Shown piece after piece: positions 10,164 to 19,501 of a stretch of DNA of 64,000 bases. The notes beneath the pieces were generated by a model that had not been told where the DNA came from, did no database searches, and saw only the letters and a list, made by a program, of their open reading frames with translations. Numbering within the stretch: the first letter of the stretch is position 1; the number at the start of each line of letters is the position of its first letter. The position numbers were made by a program, and so were the translations under genes. The DNA is from DATJPW01 sp963752855 (GTDB taxonomy: Bacteria; Desulfobacterota; Desulfomonilia; Desulfomonilales; Desulfomonilaceae), in the NCBI GenBank assembly GCA_963752855.1, contig CAVVZX010000009.1, positions 1-64,000 of the forward strand, written 5' to 3'.

Positions 10164-10186
10164 GGGGCGGGTTTCAGGCCCGCCCC
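10164..10186. repeat. GTAGGGGCG-type hairpin downstream of the flavoprotein gene
   Basis: GGGGCGGG, a 7-nt loop and CCCGCCCC form a perfect 8-bp GC stem, eight bases beyond the stop of the flavoprotein gene. On the minus strand no T-run follows, so it is not a typical terminator. Related hairpins beginning GTAGGGGCG occur at 37718-37741 and 55584-55606. The other ~220 bp between 9943 and 10163 hold nothing I recognise. Confidence 0.5.
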
Positions 10187-10193
10187 CACCCTG

Positions 10194-11795
10194 TTATTTA
10201 GGCAGGTCGTCCGGAGATTCCCAGTCCTTCATAAAGTGCATCCACGGGGCCCGCTCCACAAAGACATCGTGGGCCAGGGGAACCGGCGGATGGCACTTCC
10301 ACTTGGGATCGAACTCATCTTTCACCTTGAGCAGAAACTCATGGTAGTTGGGACCGTATTTCGGTCCTGTGAGGTACAGAGGCTGATGAGGACCGAGAAG
10401 AGACGTGTAGAAACGATTCTTTATGTTCATCTTGGATGTGTCTACGTAGAACTGGTCAACCTTGTCCGTGTCGTCATCCTGATCCCAGTAAACAAGGAAT
10501 TCCGAGTATCCCTGATGACCCAGCTCGAAGCTCTGGAACCAGCCCGGATCTCCGTAATCAGGCATCAGCGGAGGTGTGTACTTCTTTTTCACCTCAGCGT
10601 AAGATGGGCCGTGGTCCGGCGACTGGGACAGGGTCTCAATAACGTAGTCCACGGATACGTAACCGCCGCACATGAGCCACATGCCCGCGGAGTCGGCGTT
10701 TTTGATCCACGACTCGTCGGAAGGCTTGGTCCTTCGCGCCTGGCCGCCCAGTTCGGTCATAATATCCATGAGCACGGCTTCATCGTAAGCCATTTGTTCT
10801 TCCGAAGTGAAACCGATCAGAAGGACCCTTACGATAAAGAAATTAGCGACGGTTTCCTCATTTTCCTTGCCCCAGAGGTCCCAAAATTCCTCTTTGCACT
10901 CCGCCTTGGCGATGGCCCGCCAGAACAGAGGCACCTTGGTAACGGCCCCACCAATCTCGGCGTGCCCGATTTCCCTCATAGACTTCACCTGCGTATCTTT
11001 GGACGGCATGATGAAGTTGATCCACTTGACCCGTTTCTCCGGGAGAGCGAGCGCGGTATTGGGTGAAATCCCCGTGGGCACAAGGCGCTCAGGCTGGAAG
11101 GGAAGCGTCTTGATGGCCATTCTGGTCACGATCCCGAGGCAGCCGCGGAGGCCGGTATATCCCCTCAGCAGACCTCTGAGGTCCGGTCCGGGACTTTCGC
11201 CCCAGAAGGGGTCGTCGCCTGTCGCCAAAGACCCCATCCTGAGCACTTCGCCGTCCGGCATAACCACCTCGGTCCCGAGGATGCGTCTGTGGGGAAGCCC
11301 GATCCGATGGCTCAAAGGAGACCAACCGTCACCAATCAAGTTGGCGATGGCCGAAGCTTGCGCCCCGCCGCCTCCGATTACCACGTAAGCCCCGTGCTGC
11401 ATGCACTCCTCTTGGATAGGCGAGTAGACCATGCCGGGGCCGACTTCCACGTAAAAGTGCTTCTCATCGAGCACGAAGTCGTTCATGCGTTTGAGATCTA
11501 TCAGCAGCGCATCCTCCACATGGGGATGAGAGCGCGGCCCATAAAACCCTGTGCTGTAAGGCACATAAGGTATGTCATTGCGATAACAGACCTTAACTAT
11601 TCTTTGAACTTCCTCAGTAGTCCTGGGCATGATCACGCATCCCGGGATGGTCGTCATGACCCGTTCATATCCCAAGCCGTTCTCGTATCCTCCGGGACCG
11701 CTTCTGTATCCCTCACAGATCACGGGGTCATCGGAGATGTATTGAGCGCCGACTATAGCCTCCAAGGCATTGTAGATTTCTTTGGATATCGCCAT
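10194..11795 (-). CDS. FAD-linked oxidase / GlcD-VAO-type dehydrogenase, subunit A
   Basis: Flavoprotein of the PCMH/vanillyl-alcohol-oxidase superfamily (FAD_binding_4 plus FAD-oxidase C-terminal domain), 533 residues and intact. The FAD domain shows PGCVIMPRTTEEVQRIVKVC, GPGMVYSPIQEECMQHGAYV, GGGGAQASAIANLIGDGWSP and GLRGCLGIVTRMAIKTLPF. The C-terminal half is the substrate domain. Members include glycolate and D-lactate dehydrogenases and 4-cresol/vanillyl-alcohol oxidases. It lies 24 bp downstream of a CCG-type Fe-S protein and close to a second flavoprotein, resembling a GlcD-GlcF arrangement. I infer oxidation of a hydroxy acid or alcohol, with electrons passed to the Fe-S partner. The substrate cannot be told from sequence. 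Confidence 0.8.
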   Translation of the reverse strand: MAISKEIYNALEAIVGAQYISDDPVICEGYRSGPGGYENGLGYERVMTTIPGCVIMPRTTEEVQRIVKVCYRNDIPYVPYSTGFYGPRSHPHVEDALLIDLKRMNDFVLDEKHFYVEVGPGMVYSPIQEECMQHGAYVVIGGGGAQASAIANLIGDGWSPLSHRIGLPHRRILGTEVVMPDGEVLRMGSLATGDDPFWGESPGPDLRGLLRGYTGLRGCLGIVTRMAIKTLPFQPERLVPTGISPNTALALPEKRVKWINFIMPSKDTQVKSMREIGHAEIGGAVTKVPLFWRAIAKAECKEEFWDLWGKENEETVANFFIVRVLLIGFTSEEQMAYDEAVLMDIMTELGGQARRTKPSDESWIKNADSAGMWLMCGGYVSVDYVIETLSQSPDHGPSYAEVKKKYTPPLMPDYGDPGWFQSFELGHQGYSEFLVYWDQDDDTDKVDQFYVDTSKMNIKNRFYTSLLGPHQPLYLTGPKYGPNYHEFLLKVKDEFDPKWKCHPPVPLAHDVFVERAPWMHFMKDWESPDDLPK

Positions 11796-11819
11796 GATTG
11801 ATCTCCTTCTGCCTAGCCT

Positions 11820-13136
11820 TCAATGGATGCTGCAGATCACTTCCGAAATATCCAGGACCTGCACGTCGCCGTCGGCTTTAACAGCCTGGGCGAAGTTATT
11901 CTTGCACCAGGGACAGGAGGACACCAGCGTTTCGGCGCCGATCTCCCTGACCTCTTCGAGTCGCTGCGCTGCAGCCCACTTTGCGAAATCCGGATAGGCC
12001 TCTTGTGTTCCACGACCCGCGCCGCAGCAGAATGAGTTTTCTCTCGTCCTCGGCATTTCCACGAGGTTTACCCCGGGTATCGCCTTGAGAATGTCTCTGG
12101 GCTGGGCGTATAGCCCGTGCCTGCCTCGCCTTCTCTGGAGTCTTGGTTCCACGCACCCCATCCACCCTCGTTTTCCTTCATAGGGAGTCCAGGGGTCGCT
12201 CAAGCGGCTGATGCTGCAAGCATCATGATATGTGAGGCGTGATTCAAAAGGATTTTTCATCTTGAGCGCGCCGCTCTTGACCTTTTCGTCCGCATACTCC
12301 ACCAGGTGAACGACCTTGAAGCCCAGATCGTCAGTGGAGATGTTCAGCAGTTTGGGATAGTCAACCTTCCACATACGGTAGCCCTCAGCGCAACTGAGGA
12401 GGAGCGTCTTGGCCCCGGTCTTCCGAACTTCTTCGACGTTCCGCTGGGCCAGGGCTTTGGCTTGGTCATACAAGCCTACTGAAAAAGGCGTGTTGCCGCA
12501 GCACCATTCGTCCGGCATCAGCATGAATTGCGTTCCGGCCGCGGTGAGAATTTTTGCCGTAGACTGGGCGATTTCTTTGTTCACATAAGAAGCCGTGCAG
12601 CCCACGAAGTAGAGCACATCGGCCTTTTTCGCTAGAGAGACGCCTTCCGGAATCCAGGCCGTTCGTTTGTCGTGGGGAGCGCCGTACATATTGTGAGTAC
12701 TCGCTATATTTTCAGCGAGCTTCTTGTGAGCGGGCATCGGACCGACGCCGTCCTTGACGGCCTTTACCCTGAGTGATTCCAGAGTAAGCTCGATTTCCAG
12801 GTCCAGGTTTCGCTTGCACCCCACATCGCAGGCGCCGCACAAGGTGCAGGCATACATGATTTCCAGGGCTTTTTCGTTCCAGTCGAGCAACCCTTCAGCC
12901 ATCGCGTGTCCGATTCGCATCTTTCCGTAAGCCCCGTAAGAGTCGAACTCGAACTTGGTCGCGCTCGGGCAACGGGTCATATACTTCGTACCCGGCATGT
13001 AAGTGTGCTCGACCCAGGTGCAGCCTTTGCACTTGATGCAACGGCTCATGTCGTAGACGAAATTCTGTATGTCCGTGATGTCGAACTTGAAGTCCGCCCT
13101 GGGCTTGTAATATCTGATAGGCAGTTGATCCGCCAT
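11820..13136 (-). CDS. CCG-domain 4Fe-4S oxidoreductase (GlcF/HdrD-like)
   Basis: Iron-sulfur electron-transfer subunit, 438 residues from ATG at 13136, chosen because AGGAGGG lies about 9 bases upstream. The N-terminal ferredoxin part has CIKCKGC and CTLCGACDVGCKRN, binding two [4Fe-4S] clusters. Two CCG (cysteine-rich) domains follow: CTASY with EWCCGNTPFSVG, and ACSISR with SFCCGAGRGTQE and SSCPWCKNN. CCG domains bind the unusual clusters of heterodisulfide-reductase and succinate/glycolate dehydrogenase partners. Flanked on both sides by FAD oxidases, it probably collects electrons from them and hands them to a quinone or a soluble carrier. No membrane segment is visible. Confidence 0.85.
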   Translation of the reverse strand: MADQLPIRYYKPRADFKFDITDIQNFVYDMSRCIKCKGCTWVEHTYMPGTKYMTRCPSATKFEFDSYGAYGKMRIGHAMAEGLLDWNEKALEIMYACTLCGACDVGCKRNLDLEIELTLESLRVKAVKDGVGPMPAHKKLAENIASTHNMYGAPHDKRTAWIPEGVSLAKKADVLYFVGCTASYVNKEIAQSTAKILTAAGTQFMLMPDEWCCGNTPFSVGLYDQAKALAQRNVEEVRKTGAKTLLLSCAEGYRMWKVDYPKLLNISTDDLGFKVVHLVEYADEKVKSGALKMKNPFESRLTYHDACSISRLSDPWTPYEGKRGWMGCVEPRLQRRRGRHGLYAQPRDILKAIPGVNLVEMPRTRENSFCCGAGRGTQEAYPDFAKWAAAQRLEEVREIGAETLVSSCPWCKNNFAQAVKADGDVQVLDISEVICSIH

Positions 13137-13150
13137 TGCGTTCTCCCTCC

Positions 13151-14609
13151 TTAGAAGCACAGATTTGAAGGATTCATAATGTTGTTGGGGTCAAACACCT
13201 TCTTCAGCCGCTTGAGATGGATGGCATAGGAAGCTGCTTTCTCATAGACGATGGGCGCCAGGTCGCCATAAGGCCTTGTAAACACCGCCCCTTCCTTGAG
13301 AAGCTCAGCGGCGGCCACTTTGTAAAGTTCACGAATGATCGCCTTCTCGGCTTCATCAGCGGGATCGTAAAAGAAGGTGAATTCCGGTCTGCACGCCCGG
13401 TTGTGCTCAATCGGCTGGATGTACATGCCGATGTCGTCACCGGGATAGCCGAACTCCGCGGCGATCTCTCTGACCACGGTCGCGAAGTATTGCGCATTGG
13501 CCGGCCGCGCGATGGAAAAATAGGCTCTGGCTCGCCCCCTCCACACGGTTCTTCCAGTGTGGCGTGTTGGCCGGCCACGGGTTGCGCAGTATCTGCAGGA
13601 CCTTCTTGCTTATACCCGGGAAGCCCGGTAGAGTCTCGCCCAACTTCAGAGTCGAGAACTCAGCCTTTAATACCTGAGCAAGAAAGTTTTCTTCGTAGGC
13701 GATCTTTTCTTCGGGACGTCTCAGAAGCCCACTGATTACCAAAATCAGCGTCCAAGGCGGCAGACTGGCCTTTAGTTTGTCAAAGTCGCTCGGCCAATCC
13801 TGGGCCAGGATCGCGGCCAGGTCCACATTGTTGAGGAGCAGGACCTCCTGACCGATCCTTCGCGGCAGTATGCGGTGCAGAAAATCATTAGCGTAATCGA
13901 GTTCGTCAATCGGAGCGAAGAGGACTTTATCGATCTTTGGGATAGATTCTATCTTCAAATTCGTCCAGGTGACCACTCCCATTGTCCCCTGCGCGCACTG
14001 GAAAAACCGGTAAAAATCAAGCCCCGGACCTGAGGGGTTCCCTCCCTTTGAGGCTGAATCGGGGTATCCGTTAACACTGGCCGAGCCCATTCTGAAAATC
14101 TCACCGGTAGGCCACACCACTTCCATAGCCTCCAGCGGCTCGCCGTAATCGTATACCTGATTGGTGGGCTCTTCCCGTTCCATGAAATCGGTGAGCACGG
14201 AACGTTCGGCAGGGGGAGTCAAAGGCATAATTACCCGAAAGCCCTTCTTTTTCAATTCAGTGGTGAGCTTCTCCCAGGTAACGCCGGCCTCGAACCTCAC
14301 CCGTCGGTTGTCAGCATCGATTTCCAGGACCTTATCCATTCTTGATAAATCAAGAACCAGGCCGCCCTCCTTGGGGATTGTGGCGCCGTAGAAATGGACC
14401 TTGGAACTGCACGGCACGACGGGCGTTTTGTTTTGGTTGCAGACCTTGATGACTTCGCTAACCTCCTCGGAACTTGACGGTTTCGCCACGTAACTAGGAG
14501 CCCCGGCGGGGTAGTAGCTGAAATCGGTCGCGTAGGCCTGCAGTTTAGCAGGGTCGTCGGAGAAGTTCGCAGCTCCGACAATTTTAGACAAGTTCGATTT
14601 AATCTCCAT
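13151..14609 (-). CDS. FAD-linked oxidase / GlcD-type dehydrogenase, subunit B (frameshifted)
   Basis: Second PCMH-type flavoprotein of the cluster. ATG at 14609 follows GGAGGC. The FAD-binding region has VAKPSSSEEVSEVIKVCNQN, PVVPCSSKVHFYGA and GVVTWTNLKIES. The frame breaks at about 13530-13550; the C-terminal FAD-oxidase domain continues in the next frame (ARAYFSIARPANAQYF) and ends with the typical cap FDPNNIMNPSNLCF. Merged length is about 485 residues, expected for a GlcD-like subunit. Its stop is 14 bp from the start of the CCG protein, so the three genes form one transcript. It may be a paralogous subunit of a heteromeric GlcDEF-type complex or a second enzyme sharing the Fe-S partner. 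Confidence 0.8.
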
Positions 14610-14700
14610 AGTTTGCCTCCGTTGAGTTAAGGCTATCGCAACGTTCTTTCCCTGGCTATATCGGAGGAGGCCAGGGACCCGATAAGAGGAATTTACTTAT

Positions 14701-14723
14701 ACGTTAACATTTAACACGTTAAC
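14701..14723. promoter_or_regulatory. Paired ACGTTAAC repeats, candidate MarR operator
   Basis: Two copies of ACGTTAAC (14701-14708 and 14716-14723) start 15 bp apart, and each contains the palindrome GTTAAC. They lie about 95 bp upstream of the flavoprotein B start, between it and the MarR gene end, where the promoter of the catabolic transcript should be. MarR dimers commonly bind such short palindromes. Assignment is inferred. Confidence 0.45.
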
Positions 14724-14835
14724 TAACTGACTCCCAAAGAGTAAAGTCTGCCCGAGATCATGTCAAGTTTTTTTTGCCGGTACAAACAACCCCGCCGTTG
14801 AACCTGTTTTGAGCGCCTCTAGAGCTTTTTGCCCC

Positions 14836-15378
14836 CTAATGGCTAAGGTTATTACCGAGGACATCCTGGAAGTGTCGAACTATATTGCTTTTCGGTCCGC
14901 TCTTTGCCTGCGGGAGCATTTCTCGCAATGTTTCCAGGAGCGCCAACTTCTGTTCATCGGAACATCTCCTCATAAATCTCTTCAAGTTACGTTCTTTATG
15001 GTCGGCAATATCCTTCAACACTCGAGTCCCCTCGGGGGTAATTTGCAGCATTTTGCAGCGGTCGTCATTCGGGTCGTTGCTCCTGATAATGAACCCGGTT
15101 TTTTCCAGTCTCTTGGCGATTCCGGTCATGTTGGCGCTCGAAACCAACATGATCCTGTTCACGTCTTTCATGGTGTTTTGGCCGTCTTTGGAAGAGTCCA
15201 AGACCCTCAGCAGGTTGTATTGGGAGAACGTCAGGCCCCATTTCTTGAACGTGGCTGAAGAGGTCTTCTTGAATCGTTCGGCGACCCGCACGATTGCCAT
15301 CATGACCCTCTCGTCAATGCTCATGTCGCTTTTATAAACAATATCGGACACGTTTTTTGCTTCCCTGGATCTAGACAT
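14836..15378 (-). CDS. MarR family transcriptional regulator
   Basis: A 180-residue winged-helix regulator. The MarR core runs from about residue 20 to 155, with LTFSQYNLLRVLDSSKDGQN leading into the DNA-recognition helix (SSANMTGIAKRLEKTGFI) and the wing residues SNDPNDDRCKMLQITPEG, the conserved (D/N)xxDxRxxxxxLT signature. It sits upstream of the flavoprotein/CCG operon on the same strand and probably controls it, with an aromatic or acyl-CoA ligand typical of MarR proteins in degradation clusters. About 270 bp upstream of it (15379-15646) hold no recognisable gene. Confidence 0.85.
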   Translation of the reverse strand: MSRSREAKNVSDIVYKSDMSIDERVMMAIVRVAERFKKTSSATFKKWGLTFSQYNLLRVLDSSKDGQNTMKDVNRIMLVSSANMTGIAKRLEKTGFIIRSNDPNDDRCKMLQITPEGTRVLKDIADHKERNLKRFMRRCSDEQKLALLETLREMLPQAKSGPKSNIVRHFQDVLGNNLSH

Positions 15379-15646
15379 TTGGTTGAAAGAATTAGCCGAT
15401 GAAAAGTTAGATTGTCAATCCATATTACTGGAGGTGCCCCAAAAACTTACCCCAAAATCTTCCCATTCGGTAAAGTAATCAAGTGTTCGTAACGTTATTT
15501 TGGCGCGGTCAGTGAGTTAGGCGGTTTTTCAACGAGGAAGGCGTGGCATTTATGCTTGGCTCATGTTAAAATACCGCCTGATATTTCAGTGATCACTCAT
15601 GAGCCAAGAGCACATTTGAAGCCATTCTGATAGAGGTTAGGGGGGT

Positions 15647-18600
15647 ATGAGCCGTCCGCGCCTTTTCCTGTCAGCCGTCAGTGAGGAGTTGCGAACCGCG
15701 CGCCGGACAGCGGCAGCGGTCGTCCGCACCCTCGGTTACGACCCCGTCTCGCAGGATGACTTCCCTACCGGTCACGGCGAGCTTCGCCAGTGGCTCCGAG
15801 AGCAGATTGACTCTTGCGAAGGCCTCATTCAGCTCGTAGGCTTCGGCTACGGAGCTGAGCCCCCTGACCCTGACCCGGAATTCGGGCGGGTCTCCTACAC
15901 GCAGTTCGAATTCCTCTACGCCAGCAAGCAGGGCAAGAAAACCTGGCTCTTCATTGCCGGCGCTACCTACCCCAGCGACAAGCCCCCCGACCAACTCGAC
16001 CTCCCTCGCGACCCGGCTCATCCGGACCCCCTCCGCTACCAGGCGGAAAGGCGCAAGCTGCAGGAGGACTACATCGCGCGGTTGCGGGCGCAAAACTACC
16101 TCCGCCACGACGTGGGCACTGAGACCGAGCTGAAACTGAAAATCCGCGAACTTCGCGACGAACTTGGCGAGCTGCGAAAGAGTGACAAACGCTACAAAAG
16201 GGGACTCACAGTGGCCATCGTCTGCATCCTTCTAGGTCTGGCGGTCCTCGCCGGAATGGAGTGGTGGCAATACAAGGCCTGGCAGGAGGCCTCCGTGGTG
16301 AACACCGAGAAGATCCGCGCTCACCTCCTACAGACGGTCGAGGAAACTCATCGCAGCGAGCTGGCCGAGGCGGACAAGGCAAATGGCTGGAAGGAACGGG
16401 AGCGGTTACGTGAAGCCGCTGAAACAGCTCATGCTACTCGATTATCTCGTATCGATGAACTGGCTTTATCATTTACCGAGATCACGCGTAAGGGCAAAGC
16501 CAGCAACGTCTTTCAGGAAATGGACCGTATTCTACGCGAACAAGGTGTTGATGAGGCCATTGCTTACGTAGCCACACAAAGGGTTTCTATACTCCAGACC
16601 GTCCGTGCCCGCGCCGGCCGCGGCCCACGAGAGGAACCGAACCGAGCTCCAGCCACTACTGCAAATCGCGGCCCTGCACCAATCAAAGGGTCAGTCCTTC
16701 GAGGCTCGCTGCCTTTACTCCGAGATCCTCGCTGCGGAACCTGACTGGCCAGAGGCCTTGCACGCGAATTTCTTGTTCCTCGTCGATCAGGGTGATGTTA
16801 GCGTGGTGCGCGCGACTCTGGCCGAGGCGCGCCGGGAATACGAAGAAGCCCTCAGCATGGCTCGGTGTCTGCTTGCTGTGGACCCGGCGCCGGTCTGTGG
16901 CAGCGAGACCTGTCGATCTCCTATGATAGGTTCGGCGACGTGGCAGTGGCCCAAGGCAACTTACAGGACGCCGCAAGAGCCTACGGAGACGGACTGAAGA
17001 TTCGCAAGAAGCTGGCGGCAAAGGACCCGGGCAATGCACAATGGCAGCGAGACCTGTCGATCTCCTACGGAATGCTCGGCGACGTGGCTGTGGCCCAAGG
17101 CAAGCTCGATGATGCTGCAAGAGCATACGGAGACGGACTGGAGATTCGCAAGAAGCTGGCGGCAAGGGACCCCGGAAACGCCGAGTGGCAGCGAGATGTC
17201 TCGGTCTTGTACAACAAGCTCGGGGACGTAGCTGTGGCACAAGGCAACCTGCAGGACGCCGCAAGGGCCTACGGAGACGGACTGGAAATTGGGAAGAAGC
17301 TAGGGGCAAGGAACCCCGGAAACGCCGAGTGGCAGCGAGACTTGTGGGTTTCCTACAACAAGCTAGGTGAAGTAGCTGTAGCCCAAGGCAACTTGCAGGA
17401 CGCCGTAAAGGGCTACCGACAGGGTCTGGAGATTGCGAAGAAGCTGGTGGAAAAGGACCCGAGCAATACACAGTGGCAGCGGGACCTGTCCATTTCCAGC
17501 AATGAGCTCGGCGACGTGGCTGTAGCCCAAGGAAAACTCGATGACGCGGCAAGGGCCTACGGAGACTCCCTGAGCATTCGAAAGAAGCTGACCGCGAAGG
17601 ACCCCAGCAATACACAGTGGCAGCGAGACCTGTCGGTTTCCTACGATAGGTTCGGCGACGTGGCTGCGGCCCAAGGAAAGCTCGATGACGCGGCAAGGGC
17701 CTACGGAGATTCCCGGGAGATTTCCAAGGCGCTGGCTGCGAAGGACCCAAGCAACGCCGAGTGGCAGCGAGACTTGTGGCTTACCTACAATAAGCTCGGC
17801 GACGTGGCTGTGGCTCAGGGCAGGCTCGATGATGCGGTAAGGAACTATCGACAGGGTCTGGAGATTGCGAAGAAGCTGGTGGCGAAGGACCCGGGAAATA
17901 CAAAGTGGCAGCGAGACCTCTCGGTTTTCTACGAGAAGCTTGGTGAGGTGGCTGTGGTCCAAGGCAACTTGCAGGACGCCGCAAGGACCTACGGAGATTC
18001 CCTGAGAATTCGAAAGAAGCTGACTGCGAAGGACCCAAGCAATACACAGTGGCAGAGAGACCTGTCGATCTCTCACGGAATGCTCGGCATCGTGTCGGTG
18101 GCCCAAGGAAAGCTCGAAGACGCAGCAAGGGCCTACGGTGACTCCTTGGAGATTTCCACGGCGCTGGCTGCGAAGGACCCAAGCAACGCCGAGTGGCAGC
18201 GAGACTTGTGGGTTACCTACAATAAGCTTGGCGAGGTGTCTGTGGCCCAAGGCAGACTCGATGATGCAGTGATGAACTACCGACAGGGTCTGGAGATTGC
18301 GAAGAAGCTGGTGGAAAAGGACCCGAGCAATACACAGTGGCAGAGAGACCTGTCGATCTCTCACGGAATGCTCGGCATCGTGTCGGCGGCCCAAGGAAAG
18401 CTCGAAGACGCGGCAAGGGCCTACGGTGGCTCCTTGGAGATTTCCAAGGCGCTGGCTGCGAAGGACCCAAGCAACGCCGAGTGGAAGCGCGACTTGTCGG
18501 TTTCCTACGGCAAGCTCGGCGACGTGGCTGAACGGCAGAAGAAAGCCGACGAGGCGCATGGCTACTGGAAGCAAGCTCTTAGCGTGCTAACAAGCATCGA

Positions 18601-18682
18601 AAAGCGGGGCCTGCACCTGTCACCTGAGCACCGTAAGTCGTTGGAAATCCTTCGTAAAAAGGTCGGCACCGAAACGCATTGA
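15647..18682 (+). CDS. DUF4062 - transmembrane - TPR repeat protein (frameshifted)
   Basis: A large multidomain protein of about 1,010 residues in three frames. Residues 1-115 are DUF4062 (MSRPRLFLSAVSEELRTARR, GLIQLVGFGYG, SYTQFEFLYASKQGKKTWLF), a TIR-related Rossmann-like module usually fused to STAND NTPases or TPRs. A helical stretch follows, then one membrane segment near residues 186-206 (GLTVAIVCILLGLAVLAGME) and a charged coiled-coil region. The frame breaks near 16600-16615, continues as a TPR-like linker (LQPLLQIAALHQSKGQSFEA), and breaks again near 16890 before twelve near-identical 48-residue TPR units. No NTPase domain is visible, which is unusual. Predicted topology: cytoplasmic DUF4062, with TPRs beyond the membrane or in a second cytoplasmic segment. 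A role in defence or signalling is inference from domain company. Confidence 0.7.
16901..18628 (+). repeat. Twelve tandem 144-bp units encoding TPR motifs
   Basis: Units of 144 bp (48 residues) start at 16901 and recur every 144 bp. The consensus opens QRDLSxSYxKLGDVAVAQGx, followed by an A-helix, LxAKDPSN and an end Trp. Units 4, 7 and 10 share the variant YRQGLEIAKKLV, giving a higher-order period of three units. Units 9 (18053-18196) and 11 (18341-18484) differ at only four bases by my alignment, so duplication was recent. Unit 12 is divergent and caps the array. Confidence 0.85.
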
Positions 18683-18703
18683 CTTTAACGAAGGACTTGA
18701 ATG

Positions 18704-18912
18704 CACAGCAATCGCCAAGTTCTTTTGACCACCGATAGGTCCGGAAACTCGGAGCGTTCGGACGACACAGCTCATTGAACTAAAGCCCACCAGCTTCCGA
18801 GGCTAAACTCTCAGTATTGATCGTCGACGATCCACCAGGAAATTCTTTTCCTATCTCAAGAGGTCAAGGCGCTATGCCTCTAACTTAACAAGTGGCTCAT
18901 GATATTGGGGCG
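18704..18912 (+). repeat. Left ~200-bp direct repeat flanking the antitoxin-like/HicB pair
   Basis: It aligns along its length with 19478-19680. Shared blocks include CGCCAAGT, AGGTCCGGAAAC, ACACAGCTCATTGAACTA, CTCAGTATTGATCGT, TATCTCAAGAG and CTATGCCTCTAAC. It begins just after the DUF4062-TPR stop codon. I see no coding potential in it. Confidence 0.8.
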
Positions 18913-18999
18913 TGCAATCCTTGCTTGACTCTTGGGAAAATGTTATCCAAGTGCATATTTTAGTAATGAACGGCAGCGCTTGAACGACGGAGGCTCTCA

Positions 19000-19245
19000 A
19001 TGTTGAAAAGTTATGAGGCAGTCTACGAAGAGGGAAAACTCCGGTGGATTCGAGAACAGCCCGCGGCAAAACGAATGAAAGTTATCGTGACGGTGTTGGA
19101 GGAAGACACGGACGCTCAGCTCGCGACAACCAGAAAAGAGCTTATGGAACGTGCTAAAGGATGTGTGAAGCCCGGAAAATCCCTTGAAGAAATCGATGCC
19201 GATGTCCGGCGGATGCGTGATGAGTGGCAAAGTCCGATCGGCTGA
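19000..19245 (+). CDS. AF2212/DUF104-like antitoxin family protein
   Basis: A small protein of 81 residues beginning MLKSYEAVYEEGKLRWIREQ, then KRMKVIVTVLEE. This short beta-rich N-terminus (xYEAIYExGxxxxL...VxVTVLE) is typical of the AF2212-like antitoxin group found beside PIN or other toxins. The C-terminal half is charged helix (KELMERAKGCVKPGKSLEEI). GGAGG lies nine bases upstream of ATG 19000. No toxin is adjacent; instead a HicB-like gene follows 40 bp downstream. The pair lies between two ~200-bp direct repeats, which suggests it was acquired or shuffled as a unit. Confidence 0.6.
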   Translation: MLKSYEAVYEEGKLRWIREQPAAKRMKVIVTVLEEDTDAQLATTRKELMERAKGCVKPGKSLEEIDADVRRMRDEWQSPIG

Positions 19246-19285
19246 AATCCAGGTGTTTTCCTCAGAAAGGCGCATTAAAGACATC

Positions 19286-19501
19286 ATGAGAGGTTTTACG
19301 GCGGTTATCGAACGATGCCCGGACACCGGTTTGTACGTGGGTTACGTGCCCGGTTTTCCAGGGGCCCATTCACAAGCCGAAGCCCTTGACGAACTTCATA
19401 ACAATTTCCGCGAGGTAATCGCGATGCTACTGGAAGGCGGGGAACCCCGTCTTGAGGCGGCCCCAACCACTGAAATTGCACCAACCGCCAAGTGCTTCTA
19501 A
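19286..19501 (+). CDS. Solo HicB-family antitoxin-like protein
   Basis: A 71-residue HicB-like protein with the partial RNase-H-like HicB fold: FTAVIERCPDTGLYVGYVPG, then FPGAHSQAEALDELHNNFRE and VIAMLLEGGE. I place the start at ATG 19286, because residues encoded upstream in frame do not fit the family. The C-terminal HicB DNA-binding domain is absent and no HicA (dsRBD-like mRNA interferase) gene adjoins it. Such solo HicB proteins are common in bacterial chromosomes and their role is unclear. The last 24 bp of the gene lie inside the right direct repeat. Confidence 0.7.
   Translation: MRGFTAVIERCPDTGLYVGYVPGFPGAHSQAEALDELHNNFREVIAMLLEGGEPRLEAAPTTEIAPTAKCF

Noticed and set aside
16683..18574. 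Long minus-strand frames (up to 403 codons) opposite the TPR repeats
   Set aside because: They repeat with the same 144-bp period as the TPR units on the plus strand and are frames forced by the repeat, not genes.
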